From: Ciona savignyi
Lineage: Eukaryota > Chordata > Ascidiacea > Phlebobranchia > Cionidae
Length of the DNA: 64,000 nucleotides
Reading direction: 5' to 3'
Assembly: GCA_000149265.1 (NCBI GenBank)
Contig: CH003265.1
Span: forward strand, 808,062-872,061
The notes under the pieces are model-generated. The model was given only the letters and a program-made list of their open reading frames with translations, was not told the origin of the DNA and did not search any database. Positions within the stretch are counted from its first letter, which is position 1. Every line of letters begins with the position of its first letter. Of the stretch, positions 48,032 through 60,000 are shown in pieces. Both the position numbers and the translations under genes were made by a program.

Positions 48032-51000
48032 ATGGCCCGAAAAAAACGTGCATTAAATGCGGAGGAATCAGATGAATTCGTAACACCACGGACATTAATT
48101 GAACAAGTTTTACAACCTGGTGAAAATGAAAAAACTGTACGGCGACAGCGTAGGAAAACAAGAGAATCGTCTAAAGTGACATCAAGCCCAGTGAGAGGGT
48201 AAGAAAACGGTGTGCATTTTAAAATAGTTATAATCTAAATATTGTTCCATTATAGGTTCATCAGGGATGGACAATTGTGAGTTGATGGGTATATTTTAAG
48301 TACAAATGTACTGCATATTGGCCTTGCTCCAAGCTGGTATGAAAAGTAGGGAAATGGTGTGCTCCAGAAATATCTGCTAGCACCGCAATTTTTTCGTAAA
48401 AAAGTTTTATCATTTTGCAGCAAAAATATTGGTTTACTTAGCAAGTCGAGATTACACACTACATCAATGGTTGAACTGAAACAATAAAATTATCACTCAC
48501 ATTTGATGCACATTACAAGAACAACCTTTGGGTTGAAATTTTAAATGACAGTTTAATACCGGTCTGCACTCACTAGATTACCATACATTGTGTACATTGT
48601 TAGGTTGTAGAAGCTTTAGCAGTATGTTAATTGGGATGACCCACTGCTACAATTTTGTTTAACCCAATAAATCTTCGAGGCTAAGCACTCTATGTTGATG
48701 GTTTTGCTCAAAGACACAGCCATGTAAAAAAGCAGCCAGTTTCAAATACCGCAAAATTAGAAAAAAGCAGATTTGAAAACATGCTAAATATATTTTCCTA
48801 ACGGCCAGGGTAATTTTAACTGTTAAAAAGGATAGTTTAGAATTAATGTGTCATGGTACCGGTATGTTTCACTTGGTGGTATTCGTTACTAGGGAACAAA
48901 TATAAACTATACCTTCTTAAAAATACAGGGTGACCCAAAAAAAACGGGCCCCGTGTACACTTTAAGTAATATCTTCTTTATTTATTCACCGATTTCCCTT
49001 ATTTTACAAGACATGTCAGAATTATTAAATGTGAGTATAGCAAGACCCCAGTGGGAGCTGAAACAAAGAATATACTGTGTTAAATTTTATTACAAGACAG
49101 GTTCATTTAAGAAAACCCAGGACAGTTTCATGCGTCAGTTCGCGAACAGCCGAGCTGATCGAAAGTGTAAGAGAGTCTCTCCAGCAGAGTCCAAAACGAT
49201 CTGTGCGTAAGCGCAGTCAATCCCTAGGTATGTCCCGTGAGACTTGCAGGAGAGTGCTGGTGAATGATATCAGGGCTTACCCATACAGAATACAGACCTT
49301 ACAAACCCTTACAGTCTCAGACAAGAAGCAGAGAAAGGCTATGGCAGTTAAGATGCTTGACAAGATCGAGGAGACACCAAGTTTCCTTAACCTCCTTTGG
49401 ACCTCAGATGAAGCCCACTTTCATCTTGACGGAAAGGCAAACTCTAAGACAAATGTCTTCTGGGGATCGTCCAGACCCAATGAAGTAGCCACCAAGCCCC
49501 TGCACTCTCCTAAGTGCATGGTGTGGGCTGCAATCTCGGCCAGAGGCATTATCGGACCAATCTTCATCGAAGAATCTGGCGCAGCAGTGACAGTCACCAA
49601 GGAGCGTTATGTAAAGGTCCTCAACACCTTCAAAAGTGAGCTTCAAACACTTTACCCGTCGCTCATGAGCAAGTTCTGGTTCCAGCAAGACGGAGCAAGT
49701 CCTCACACCTCAAACCTGTCCCGAGATTGGCTGAAAGAGAACTTCGGAGGCCGGGTGATCAGTCTCAAGACTAATTTTGAGTGGGCACCCCATAGCCCGG
49801 ACCTAAGCCCCCCAGATTTTTTTCTTTGGGGTTATCTTAAGGACAGGGTGTACGCAGAGAAACCCAGAACCATCACAGAACTCAAGGAAGCCATCAGGGA
49901 GGAGATGAGAGCCATTACAAAGTCAGTTTGTAAAAACGTCATGGACAACTTTGAGCTGCGCCTCAACAAATGCACGGAGCTAAATGGAGGACATCTAGAA
50001 CACATGCTGTAGAACAGAGAAAAAACGGCCAACGACTCTAGTTTTTTGATGTGATGTTTTGAATATAATAAACTAGTTATGATCAAAGTTTCATTTCATT
50101 CGCACAAAACACTAAGAAATGGGGCCTAATTAGATTTGGGGCCCGTTTTTTTGGGTCACCCTGTATAACCACTTCATTTTAAAATTATCAACCCTATTTT
50201 AAAAATATATTATACAATTTCATCTTGAAACTATAATCTAAGTTGTCTTAATTTAGATCAACTGGCATTCTGGCATTGGAAACTGTTAAAGCTGCAACTG
50301 CAGTTAAAGCCATTGCCAACACAAGCTTAGTGACCCCTCGCACAGCATTACAAAATCTCCTCGAAACCCAAGATGTCATTAAAACTGTTATGCCAGCTAC
50401 AAGACAAAGAAAAATTGTTTCACAGTCAGCTGAACCATCGTATGTAACATAGCCTATACCTCAAACTTTATTAATAGATATATATACATATTATTTATGT
50501 GCATTTTAGTTAACATTAATTTTTGGTTTGTCCATTGCATCTTAATAATGCAAATTACTGTCAACTTCTGTTATTATTAGTTTATTCGCAAGTAGTATTT
50601 TCCCTAGTTGAATTTGACTGTTGTCTAAAATGCTTTCTATTATATACATTTTTAAAATTTATCTATAATAAAATAACTTGTATACCTTTATTCCTAGAAC
50701 TCACAGCTGCGGCTTTAACAATAGCACAACAACAATTTAGTTCTAAAAGCTTTTCCAGTGTATTGTATACCTTATGTTAGGATATTTCTCCTTTTTTAAC
50801 CAATATGTACGAGCTTTAGGAATTGTTCACAAAATAGCTTTACAAATGACACATCGACATTCTTCTGTATTAAGAATTAGTAGTATCCACAGGGTTCGAA
50901 TTAATGATTTTGAAACGATTCGCGAAATAGGAAAAAATCGTTTTCGCGCATTGGCTATGTTAAATTGCCTTAAAATGCGGTTTCAAAACCTCTCAAACTA

Positions 51001-54000
51001 ATCTTTAAAATTAAAAGGATAATTCATTAAGCAAACAGTACCGTTATTATTACTAAACGTATCGTAAGTTAATGCGTGTAGGATAGGACTAATATCAACG
51101 AAACAAAGCATTTAAAACGAGTAATCTTACTTGTTAAAACACCATATAAATACTTATTATAAAGGGGTGTGTTGCATCTCCGCTAATCATAAATAAAGGA
51201 ATCGTGGTGTATCAACGCATAATGGATATTGTTTCTTTGTGATAGAAATGCTTATTATGAGTAAATAATGCAAAGAAACAGCAAGGTAACTAAATGTAAT
51301 AGTAATGTCATTGTTAAATGTTATGTTGAAGGCAAAAATGTTATATTAACGTGTTGATAATTTATTATTATAATAGCGCGAAATCAGTGCCGGTAATTTA
51401 TATTTTCGCGATTTTGTAAAATTTTGTAATTCGCGAACTTTAAAAAACGGTTCGCGAATAGCGATTCGCGATCCCTTAATTCGAACCCTGATCCAATCAT
51501 TGGTGAATTGTTTTAGTACCCACTCCCACGACATGTATGAAGATTTCTTTTTAAAAAGTTTTATTTATTTTTCTTAATTTTTGTACTGCTTAGCCATAAA
51601 GTATTTTTAGAGTAAATCTTTTAAACCAGTATTTTTTAGAATAAAACTATTAAACCAATATTTTAGAGCAAAACTATTGAACGATAGTAACTGTATTTGT
51701 AACATAAATAAAAATATAATTAAAATAATAAAAACCATTCATTCATATAGTTCTGACAACATTGCTGATCAAAATGAAGTCGAACAAATGATCGACAACG
51801 AAATAGAGAAAGTAACTCGAGAATCGTATATGTGAGTAATGTTTAATAATGTAAGCAGTAAATATTATAAATAATTTTTTTAATGTATACATTTTTCCTA
51901 AATTTACAATAATAGTAACATATGTATCTCTTATCTGTAACAAAAAAATAAAATAAAGAAAAGTCCTTCAGTTCAGAATTACTTTAATAAATATGGATTC
52001 GGTTGGTTATCAAATTTCAAACTTTTAACTTGTTTATTTTGTATAGGAAAAACTCTAAACAAGTTGAACTAGGCTCCTCAGCATTAGACGAATATCGACA
52101 AAATTTGCATGAGAAACTTGCAAAGTTTAAACAGCCTATGGGACAAAGGTATGGCCTACTGCATGGGATTTTAGATTAACAATGCACTTTTATTACAGGC
52201 AATGTCGTATTTTAAATTGTACATATTTTGAACCAATGATAATCGATCATGATTTTTTTTTATTCCATCAAATGGCAAGGCGTTTAAATGCTAATATTTA
52301 AACCTTAAGAAAAAACTAATAAAACTGCAGATTTTATTTTAATATACAATAAAAAACATTACCAACTGGAAAGTTTTGTGCCACCTCAGTCAAAAACAAA
52401 TTTGGGTATTATTTTATCCCTGTGGATTTGAAAATATGTAAGGCTTGTGTAAGTTGTTGCATTACCTTATGGCCACCACCGGGTTATTTAAGCTAGCAAT
52501 ATTGAAACAATACAATATATATATATTTATTGCAGTGCAGGTATGCTGCAGTGTCTTGTATATAATTTAGATCTTTGAGGTTTCGTTCAACCTATTTAAT
52601 GAACTACATTTATACAATGTGATGGGCCTTTTGGCTTTTACATATAATGACCCATAGCTAATGATTGGCCTTTTGGTCTCAATTCCACCTTCTTCCGATG
52701 ACTAAGTAACCTATCGAATAACATAGATTTTTGACTTTTGGGTACTAAGCACGTGGCACGCCGTACGATACTACTTAATAATTTAAACACAGTTTTCGTT
52801 TAAATTTTACTGTAATGCACTTACTGTATTGTAAGCGTCCCTAAATCTCTTAGTATAAAAATGCAGACCATTTGGAGTGTACAGAGCTATAGCAATTTTA
52901 AAAGAAGATTTTGGTCATTTCAGTCGTTTGATTTCAAGTACAATCGCCGATGATTTTGATGAGGAACCTATGATTGAAAACATAACTCCGGTGTTTAATT
53001 TGAATCGCACACAAACAATGTGAGACTTGCTTTCATCTTACAACTGGGTCATTCCATTTCAAATGAACCAAACTCTCCAACCCAAAAATTTTAAATAAGC
53101 TCATATTATAAATTAAAATAGCAAATTTCTTCCTGGCAATGGAAAACCTTTTGTTTTTAATTTTCGTTGAGAATTGACCGAGTTATGGTTGTTTAAACAT
53201 AACCTATTTTTTGTGTGCGGCGAAGCATGACCGCAATAAAATATCAACCAAATATCTTCGGGTGAGTCAAACTTTTTTATTCCTTATGGTTGCATTATGA
53301 AACTTTGTACGTATCTTGTGTATCCTATTTGCTTTCCTGAGAAATGTTTTTTTTTATTAATTGGGCTACATGTGGGCCACAAAGTGGGGGGGAACGTAAT
53401 CATAATTTCGCAATCGTCCATGCGTGACCATCATTAATGGGTTAATAACTTTAAAAGGGATTGTCGTTAGAAGCTCTAAATGGTTTCATTGGAAAGGTAA
53501 AGACTACTACTCCCTATACTGTAAGTTTTATCAATGTGTCTTGACAATAACATAAAAACAAACAGTGATCATTTACATGATGTAAATTTGCTGTATTGCG
53601 TATATTAATACAGTGAATTATTACAAAAATTAACTTCGGTACAAAAATATCAACACTGGCCATGTACAGTTTAGCTTAAATAATTTGTCTGAATGAATTG
53701 TTCATACTTATGGGTGATTGAGTCATAAAATGATTGGGGCAATTTGTACAAACGACCAGTCAGGGTGGATTTGGGGTTGGGGCGATAGCTAATATATTGC
53801 TGATAGCAACCCAACACTCATCTTTTCTGGATGGCCACTGGAAGGAATTTTGAGCTCCTTGCACCATAAACTGGATCATTACATCTCCCTCCTCTTCATT
53901 TCTATCAGCAACAACTCCCCAGGTACCATTTGCGATCATATATTGCAATGATGTATGAGCCTAGCGCGTATGTTGTTTGTTGCGCTGGTCCTGAATGCGT

Positions 54001-57000
54001 TTTCAGGTACCCCCTTTCTTCCACACCACCAGCCCACCTGTGTCTGCAGAAAGTCTCTTCATCAATATGCCATCAGCTTGTGGCACAAAAGCATGGTGAC
54101 TGCGCGTTCCAGGTATGGTGTTTTTCGGGGAAAACCTCTCTTGTTGTAGTTGTGTATGATGAGCAATCTGTTCCTCAGAGACAAAGGAAAATGAGATGCC
54201 AGGTATGTTTTGTGATCCCCACGCAAACAGGTCTTTAGCAGTCAGAATATGTCCGTGAAGAGGCGCCTTTTTGTCTTTTCTGATAATTTACTTGCTGCTT
54301 CAATAGTCAATGGTCTTTAGGATTTTCTTGGAAGTTTTCCGGTATGAAAGCCGGATGGATTACAACAAACTGTTTGCAATTTAGTATATCTTTCTAAGAA
54401 CATCTTCTTGTGATGCAAACAGATTGAACGAGTGTCTACATCTTCTAACTCTGTTCTTAATTTCAAAAGCTCCACCTGCTCTTTACCCAAATCTGTTACA
54501 GCTAGAATACCTTTCTTGCCATTAGTAAAGTTAGTGTTGTGGCAATCATTCTCCTGGTGTAGATTTTTTTCCGATACTGCATGGATCCATATCTTATTTT
54601 ATTTTGCAAAATCTGTCTCAACTGTCTAAATGTCATCTTATTATATAACTGAATAAAACAATACACTCTACTGGATAACAATTGTAATTGTTTGCTACAA
54701 TGCAACATTTCTTTAACAGACTGAAGTCATCTTTATGTATAAACAATTACTCTGTTGGATAACATTGTTTGGGAGAATAAGAACTGTTACATTTCTTAAA
54801 TTGTGTGAAAAATATCTTATTGAATAAATGAATAAAGAATAACTCTACTGGTCACTGAATAACTCTGCTGGTCACTGAAAAACTCTGCTGGTCACTGAAT
54901 AACTCTGCTGGACACTAAATAACTCTGCTTGTCATCGAAGAAAAAAATTGAGTCTTTGATACAATGATCACTACAAGGTTTCCCCAGAATGACACAAGCA
55001 GTAAAAATCATTGGCATTGCTACTTTGTTTAACATCCAAGACAAAAAATGGCCAATTTTCATAAATAAACAACAAGAAGGTTGGGTGGGTCGGTCGGTCG
55101 TATTGGAGATATACAATATAACCAGCACATCAATTCATTTTTACAGGGGATGTAAAACCTGCATCTTGCAACTGTGATATTTTAAATGATGTCTAAAGTA
55201 CTTAAAAATGATTAAATTTTGTCTAAATTGAATTGTACACATTGGTGTTTAACACTCCTAATTAGTCGATATTTGTTGTAATCTGCGAAATACAGCAAAT
55301 TTACATCATGTAAATGATCACTGNNNNNNNNNNNNNNNNNNNNNNNNNNNNNNNNNNNNNNNNNNNNNNNNNNNNNNNNNNNNNNNNNNNNNNNNNNNNN
55401 NNNNNNNNNNNNNNNNNNNNNNNCATTGATAAAACTTACAGTACAGGGAGTAGTAGTCTTTACCTTTCCAATGAAACCATTTAGAGCTTCTAACGACAAT
55501 CCCTTTTAAAGTTATTAACCCATTAATGATGGTCACGCATGGACGATTGCGAAATTATGATTACGTTCCCCCCCACTTTGTGGCCCACATGTAGCCCAAT
55601 TAATAAAAAAAAACATTTCTCAGGAAAGCAAACAGGATACACAAGATACGTACAAAGTTTTGTAATGCAACCATAAGGAATAAAAAAGTTTGACTCACCC
55701 GAAGATATTTGGTTGATATTTTATTGCGGTCATGCTTCGCCGAACACAAAAAATAGGTTATGTTTAAACAACCATACCTCGGTCAATTCTCAACGAAAAT
55801 TAAAAACAAAAGGATTTCCATTGCCAGGAAGAAATTTGCTATTTTACTTTATAATATGGGCTTATTTAAAAATTTTGGGTTGGAAAATGTTCTAATTTTG
55901 GCTCATTTGAAATGGAATGACCCAACTTAGTGTTAACCGTTTAAAACCTAATTGTAATGTTTTTTTTTAGTTTTCTCATAATGACTGTATTTATTCATAA
56001 ATTAAGCTGTTTTAACTGGATGGCTAATGTGTTTTTTATATCCTGTTAAGTGGGAAATTCTTGAGGAATTTACATATGGTAGTAAATTTGTGTGTTTTAG
56101 CCGGGTTTATGATCATTTACATTGAGACGATACTATTTAATTCTGCACTCATTTGTCTGGCCCTTTAAGAAGTTCCTAAACAAAATGCTTACTATTATGT
56201 TTATGTAATACTACAAAGGGAAACAAGGCAGAATGTTTCAGCATTAAACACTCCTACCCGTTGTTCCAATATTGAGTACATTTTTAGTAAAAAGTAATAG
56301 TTTTTTTATGAGTGAAATTTTGAAATTTGTCTTCAGGACAATTGAAGAAACAAGTACAACTGAAATTTATTCCCAAAAGTTGAAAGAGAAACTAGAAAAA
56401 TACAGAAACAAAGTTCCACCAGCTTCAACGTAAGTAAAACATTGTGTGTTGCACAAAAAAACAACTATAAATCATGATAATAAATTAAGTGTTTCATGAC
56501 TTGCAATGGATGCTATTATTGTTTAGCTGTGTTGCCAATTGGCTGGATTGTTAGCTCAGTAGGAAGTGTTGGCTGTCCGAAGGCATTTACATTATTGTTG
56601 GAAACCAGGTGCTGGATGGACAGTTGTGTAGTCGAAATTAGCTTTACCCAATAGATTAATAGTTTTAAATAAAACAGTAAAAATGTCATGTAGCCAGTGT
56701 GATATGTTTTTCCATCTATAAAACAGTGGAAATGTTGGGTGCTTGTGTGATAACTTCTGTGCGTTTTACCATCCATAGCAATAAAAAAAAGAATTATAAA
56801 TTGTCCCGAGTATTCTGGCTGTCTTGTTTAAGAGACCTAAACAGCCCACACATCTGTATTTTATGTCTTTTAAATTTTTTAGATCCACAAGCATGTCTGA
56901 TATGCCACAAGTGATTGTTGAGGCTACTGACAGCTCAAAACCTAAGGAACCTCATCAACTGTCCACAGGTGAAATTGACCAAGTTTAATATAGTCGTGTT

Positions 57001-60000
57001 TATTAGAACCAAATCCAGTAAAGCATTTGTAGGGTTCAAAATCAGTGAGGTTTTTAAAGTCAATTTGTGTTTGACTATTAGTTTTTGTACCCAATTTATG
57101 AGTTTTTGTACCCAGTGATATAAGAAGATATATTAGAAATGGTAAACTGTAAAAGACAAATTAGATCCCAAAACAAAATATTTTCTGTGAATATGCAATA
57201 CTGGTAAATGGTCAGTTTGTGGTTGTCCCCTGTTTATTTTATGTCTATAGATAGATGTTTTGACTGCATTTTATTGAAAATAGAAATATCAGACACCAGT
57301 AAGTTACATTCCATTAACAAAATCCATACATTTGAATTGATGATGGTGTAGTAATTTGCTTGGTCCTCTATTTATTGCAATATTACTCATTGAAATCGAA
57401 ATGCACAATTTCTAACCTTGATTGGGTCAAATCCTAATATTCAATGCTAAAAAATAGTTTCTTCAATCTAGTTGATTTGAATTCCAAAGAAATTGATGCG
57501 GATCATTCTGTTCATGATGTTGAAGATAAAGATGCTCATAATTTATCCGAGGATCTGCCTGTTGAAACGAATAGTCTGCATCTCAGTCCAGAGGTTAAAA
57601 AAGAAGTTGATATTCAGACCAAAGACAAAACTATGGAAGAAAATTTGTCAAGTCCTATTGAAAAAAGTCTTCAAACTATTGACGATGTCAATGAAGTTGA
57701 TTTGGTTGAAAATATAAAAGATCAACAAAAATCTTTACAAATGCAACAGATGTATGAAATTGAAAATGTTGAATCTGTTGATAATCCTGAAAATATCAAC
57801 ACTAATGTAGTTAATCCTCGGAATAATGAAATGAATGTTGCTGATGCAGTTGCTTCTTCATTGATGTCCGAACAAGAGGCCGATGACCCACTCAACTTGA
57901 GCAGCTTTTATAATACCCAGCATGACAACACCAAAGGTATTGATGGCATTATATAAAATTGTAAGCTCGCAGTTAACTGTTTAGTTGTCAGAGAAATTGC
58001 AGAGAAACAACCTTTTGGTTTTCGAATTGCTTATTATTAATATTTATCTACAATTATGCACTACTAAGACAGCTCTTTTAATTATTAATGTTTTTATATA
58101 CATAAGTTAAAAGACATGTTTTAATGATATACATTAATGTACAGTGGAACTCCGCTTGGAGACCACCTCGATAACACGACCACCTCATTATCAGGACCAC
58201 TTCAGTATGGTCCCAAATAATTTACTATGGTATAGCATTGCATTCCGTTTCAATAACGTGATCACCCCGGTTTCAGACCAGGACCGCCATATTTTGGTCC
58301 AAAACTTCAAATCTAACTCTGCTTAAGTGACCACAAGTGCCAAATAATTTGCCTTTGTTACAAAAATAATAAGGTTAAATTTTTTTTATAATCAAAATAA
58401 TAAGATTAAATGAGCGCGTACATGCACACAAAGAAAAATTGTGGAAAACAGAACTGAATCTTATAAAATAAACTTAAGTACTAACAGTTGTTTAAATTCA
58501 TTCTTCTGTATCTGATAAAAAATAATGACATTTAGTGAAAAATTTAGTAAAAACGCAGACGTTTTGGCTGCATATGACGACAACTTGCTCCAAAGCAAAT
58601 TCACTAACACGACCACCCCGCTAACGCGACTGCTTGATGACGGTCCCATAGGTGGTCAAGTAAGCGGAGTTCCACTGTATATTTCTGATATTAAATATGC
58701 TGTCTAATTGTAAAAATCTGCCAATACGGTATACTGCTTATCTCAACTCTTTAACAGCTGTAGCTTAAGTTCAAAAATGAATTTAAATTTTAATCAAAAA
58801 CCAAATAGTTGTTTATGTTGTGTTACCTGTCACCATTATTAATCAGATTGTCGCATAAATTCATGACAAATGGGATAAAGTTTTCATGATTGTCGCTAAA
58901 TATTTTACAGGATCAGCTTCAATGTCAGATCCTTCGCTCGTACTGCATCGAATTCCAGAAACTCTTGTAGAGGCTCTTATGATGTCACTGAGAAAAAGCA
59001 AAGTAGAAGAACTGCAACTGCGAACATCGGTTTTAAAGCCAAAGTCGAAAGTGGTAGTGCCGTCTATGCGAAAGTAGGTTTTAAATTGGATAATTCCCTC
59101 TTTAAGGGAAAATCTGTGTGTGTGTGTGTGTGTGATTTAATGATTATTGTTCTAACATAGCCAATTATTGAATACTGTTACTTGTATAATGTATTTATTA
59201 CACACAAAGCACATTTGCCATATGATATGGACATATGGTGTATGATATCTATTCATAAGTTTTATCCACATAATGCTAAAAACTGTAGCTCTGCATTAAT
59301 TACTAAGCTGCAGTTGCATATTAAGCAATTTATTTTCTACATATTAAATATGTTTCAATAATATATATATATATATATACGGTATATATATATAAATAGA
59401 TATGTAAAATATTATTGCTCAGGATTGTATTTGTTAATGCCGATGGTATTCTTTATATTTAACCAATATCTGTTTCTGTGTGCATTCTTCAATGACCAAA
59501 TTGTTCTTTAGATTGTTAACCACTGAACAATCAAACAAAGCGTCAAAATCAGTTGGTCGAAAACTACCTGTTCCATCAAACCAAATACGGGATATTGTCC
59601 AACACCACTGTTCGAATAAACTGACAAAGTAGGTTTACTGGTACATATTCCACAATGTAATTTCATAATTCAAATGCGATCTGTAGAAATGCCCTCTGCG
59701 CCATTTGTGGATATAGTGTCTAGAGGGGTGGGCACACTTTTTAAATTAGGGTCAAAAATTATTTCATTCTTAGACTGATGGGCAAAGTGATCGAGCCACC
59801 CCTCACATATAGTTTGTCACTGTTAAAAAAAATTAAACCAAGAAATGCGGTACATTACTGATTGAAACCAGAAATCTCTGTTACGTCACAAACAAATCAC
59901 CATTTAGTCTTCCAACATGTCGATAACATCCGGCCGGCTAGGTCTAGTGGGTTGGGTCATTGTACAGTTAGTACAGTTTAAACACATGGGTGATGAAGTT

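Larger units (their letters stand above)
53045..55924. mobile_element. 2.9-kb foldback DNA element with very long inverted ends, CENP-T intron 5
   Basis: The first about 575 bases (53045-53620) recur inverted at about 55265-55924. Left starts TGGGTCATTCCATTTCAAAT and right ends in its inverse. Matching is near-perfect over large blocks, for example the segment around CGTTCCCCCCCACTTTGTGG. The right arm contains the 100-N gap. The left edge is 25 bases after CENP-T exon 5. The unique centre carries a decayed minus-strand coding region and a 20-bp minisatellite. The superfamily is not identifiable from the ends alone. Confidence 0.88.

Noticed and set aside
49077..50012. Host gene of unknown function
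   Set aside because: It is the transposase of the mariner-type element, lying between matching inverted ends and TA duplications.
55713..55895. 60-codon open frame
   Set aside because: It lies in the right arm of the foldback element and has no likeness to a protein.
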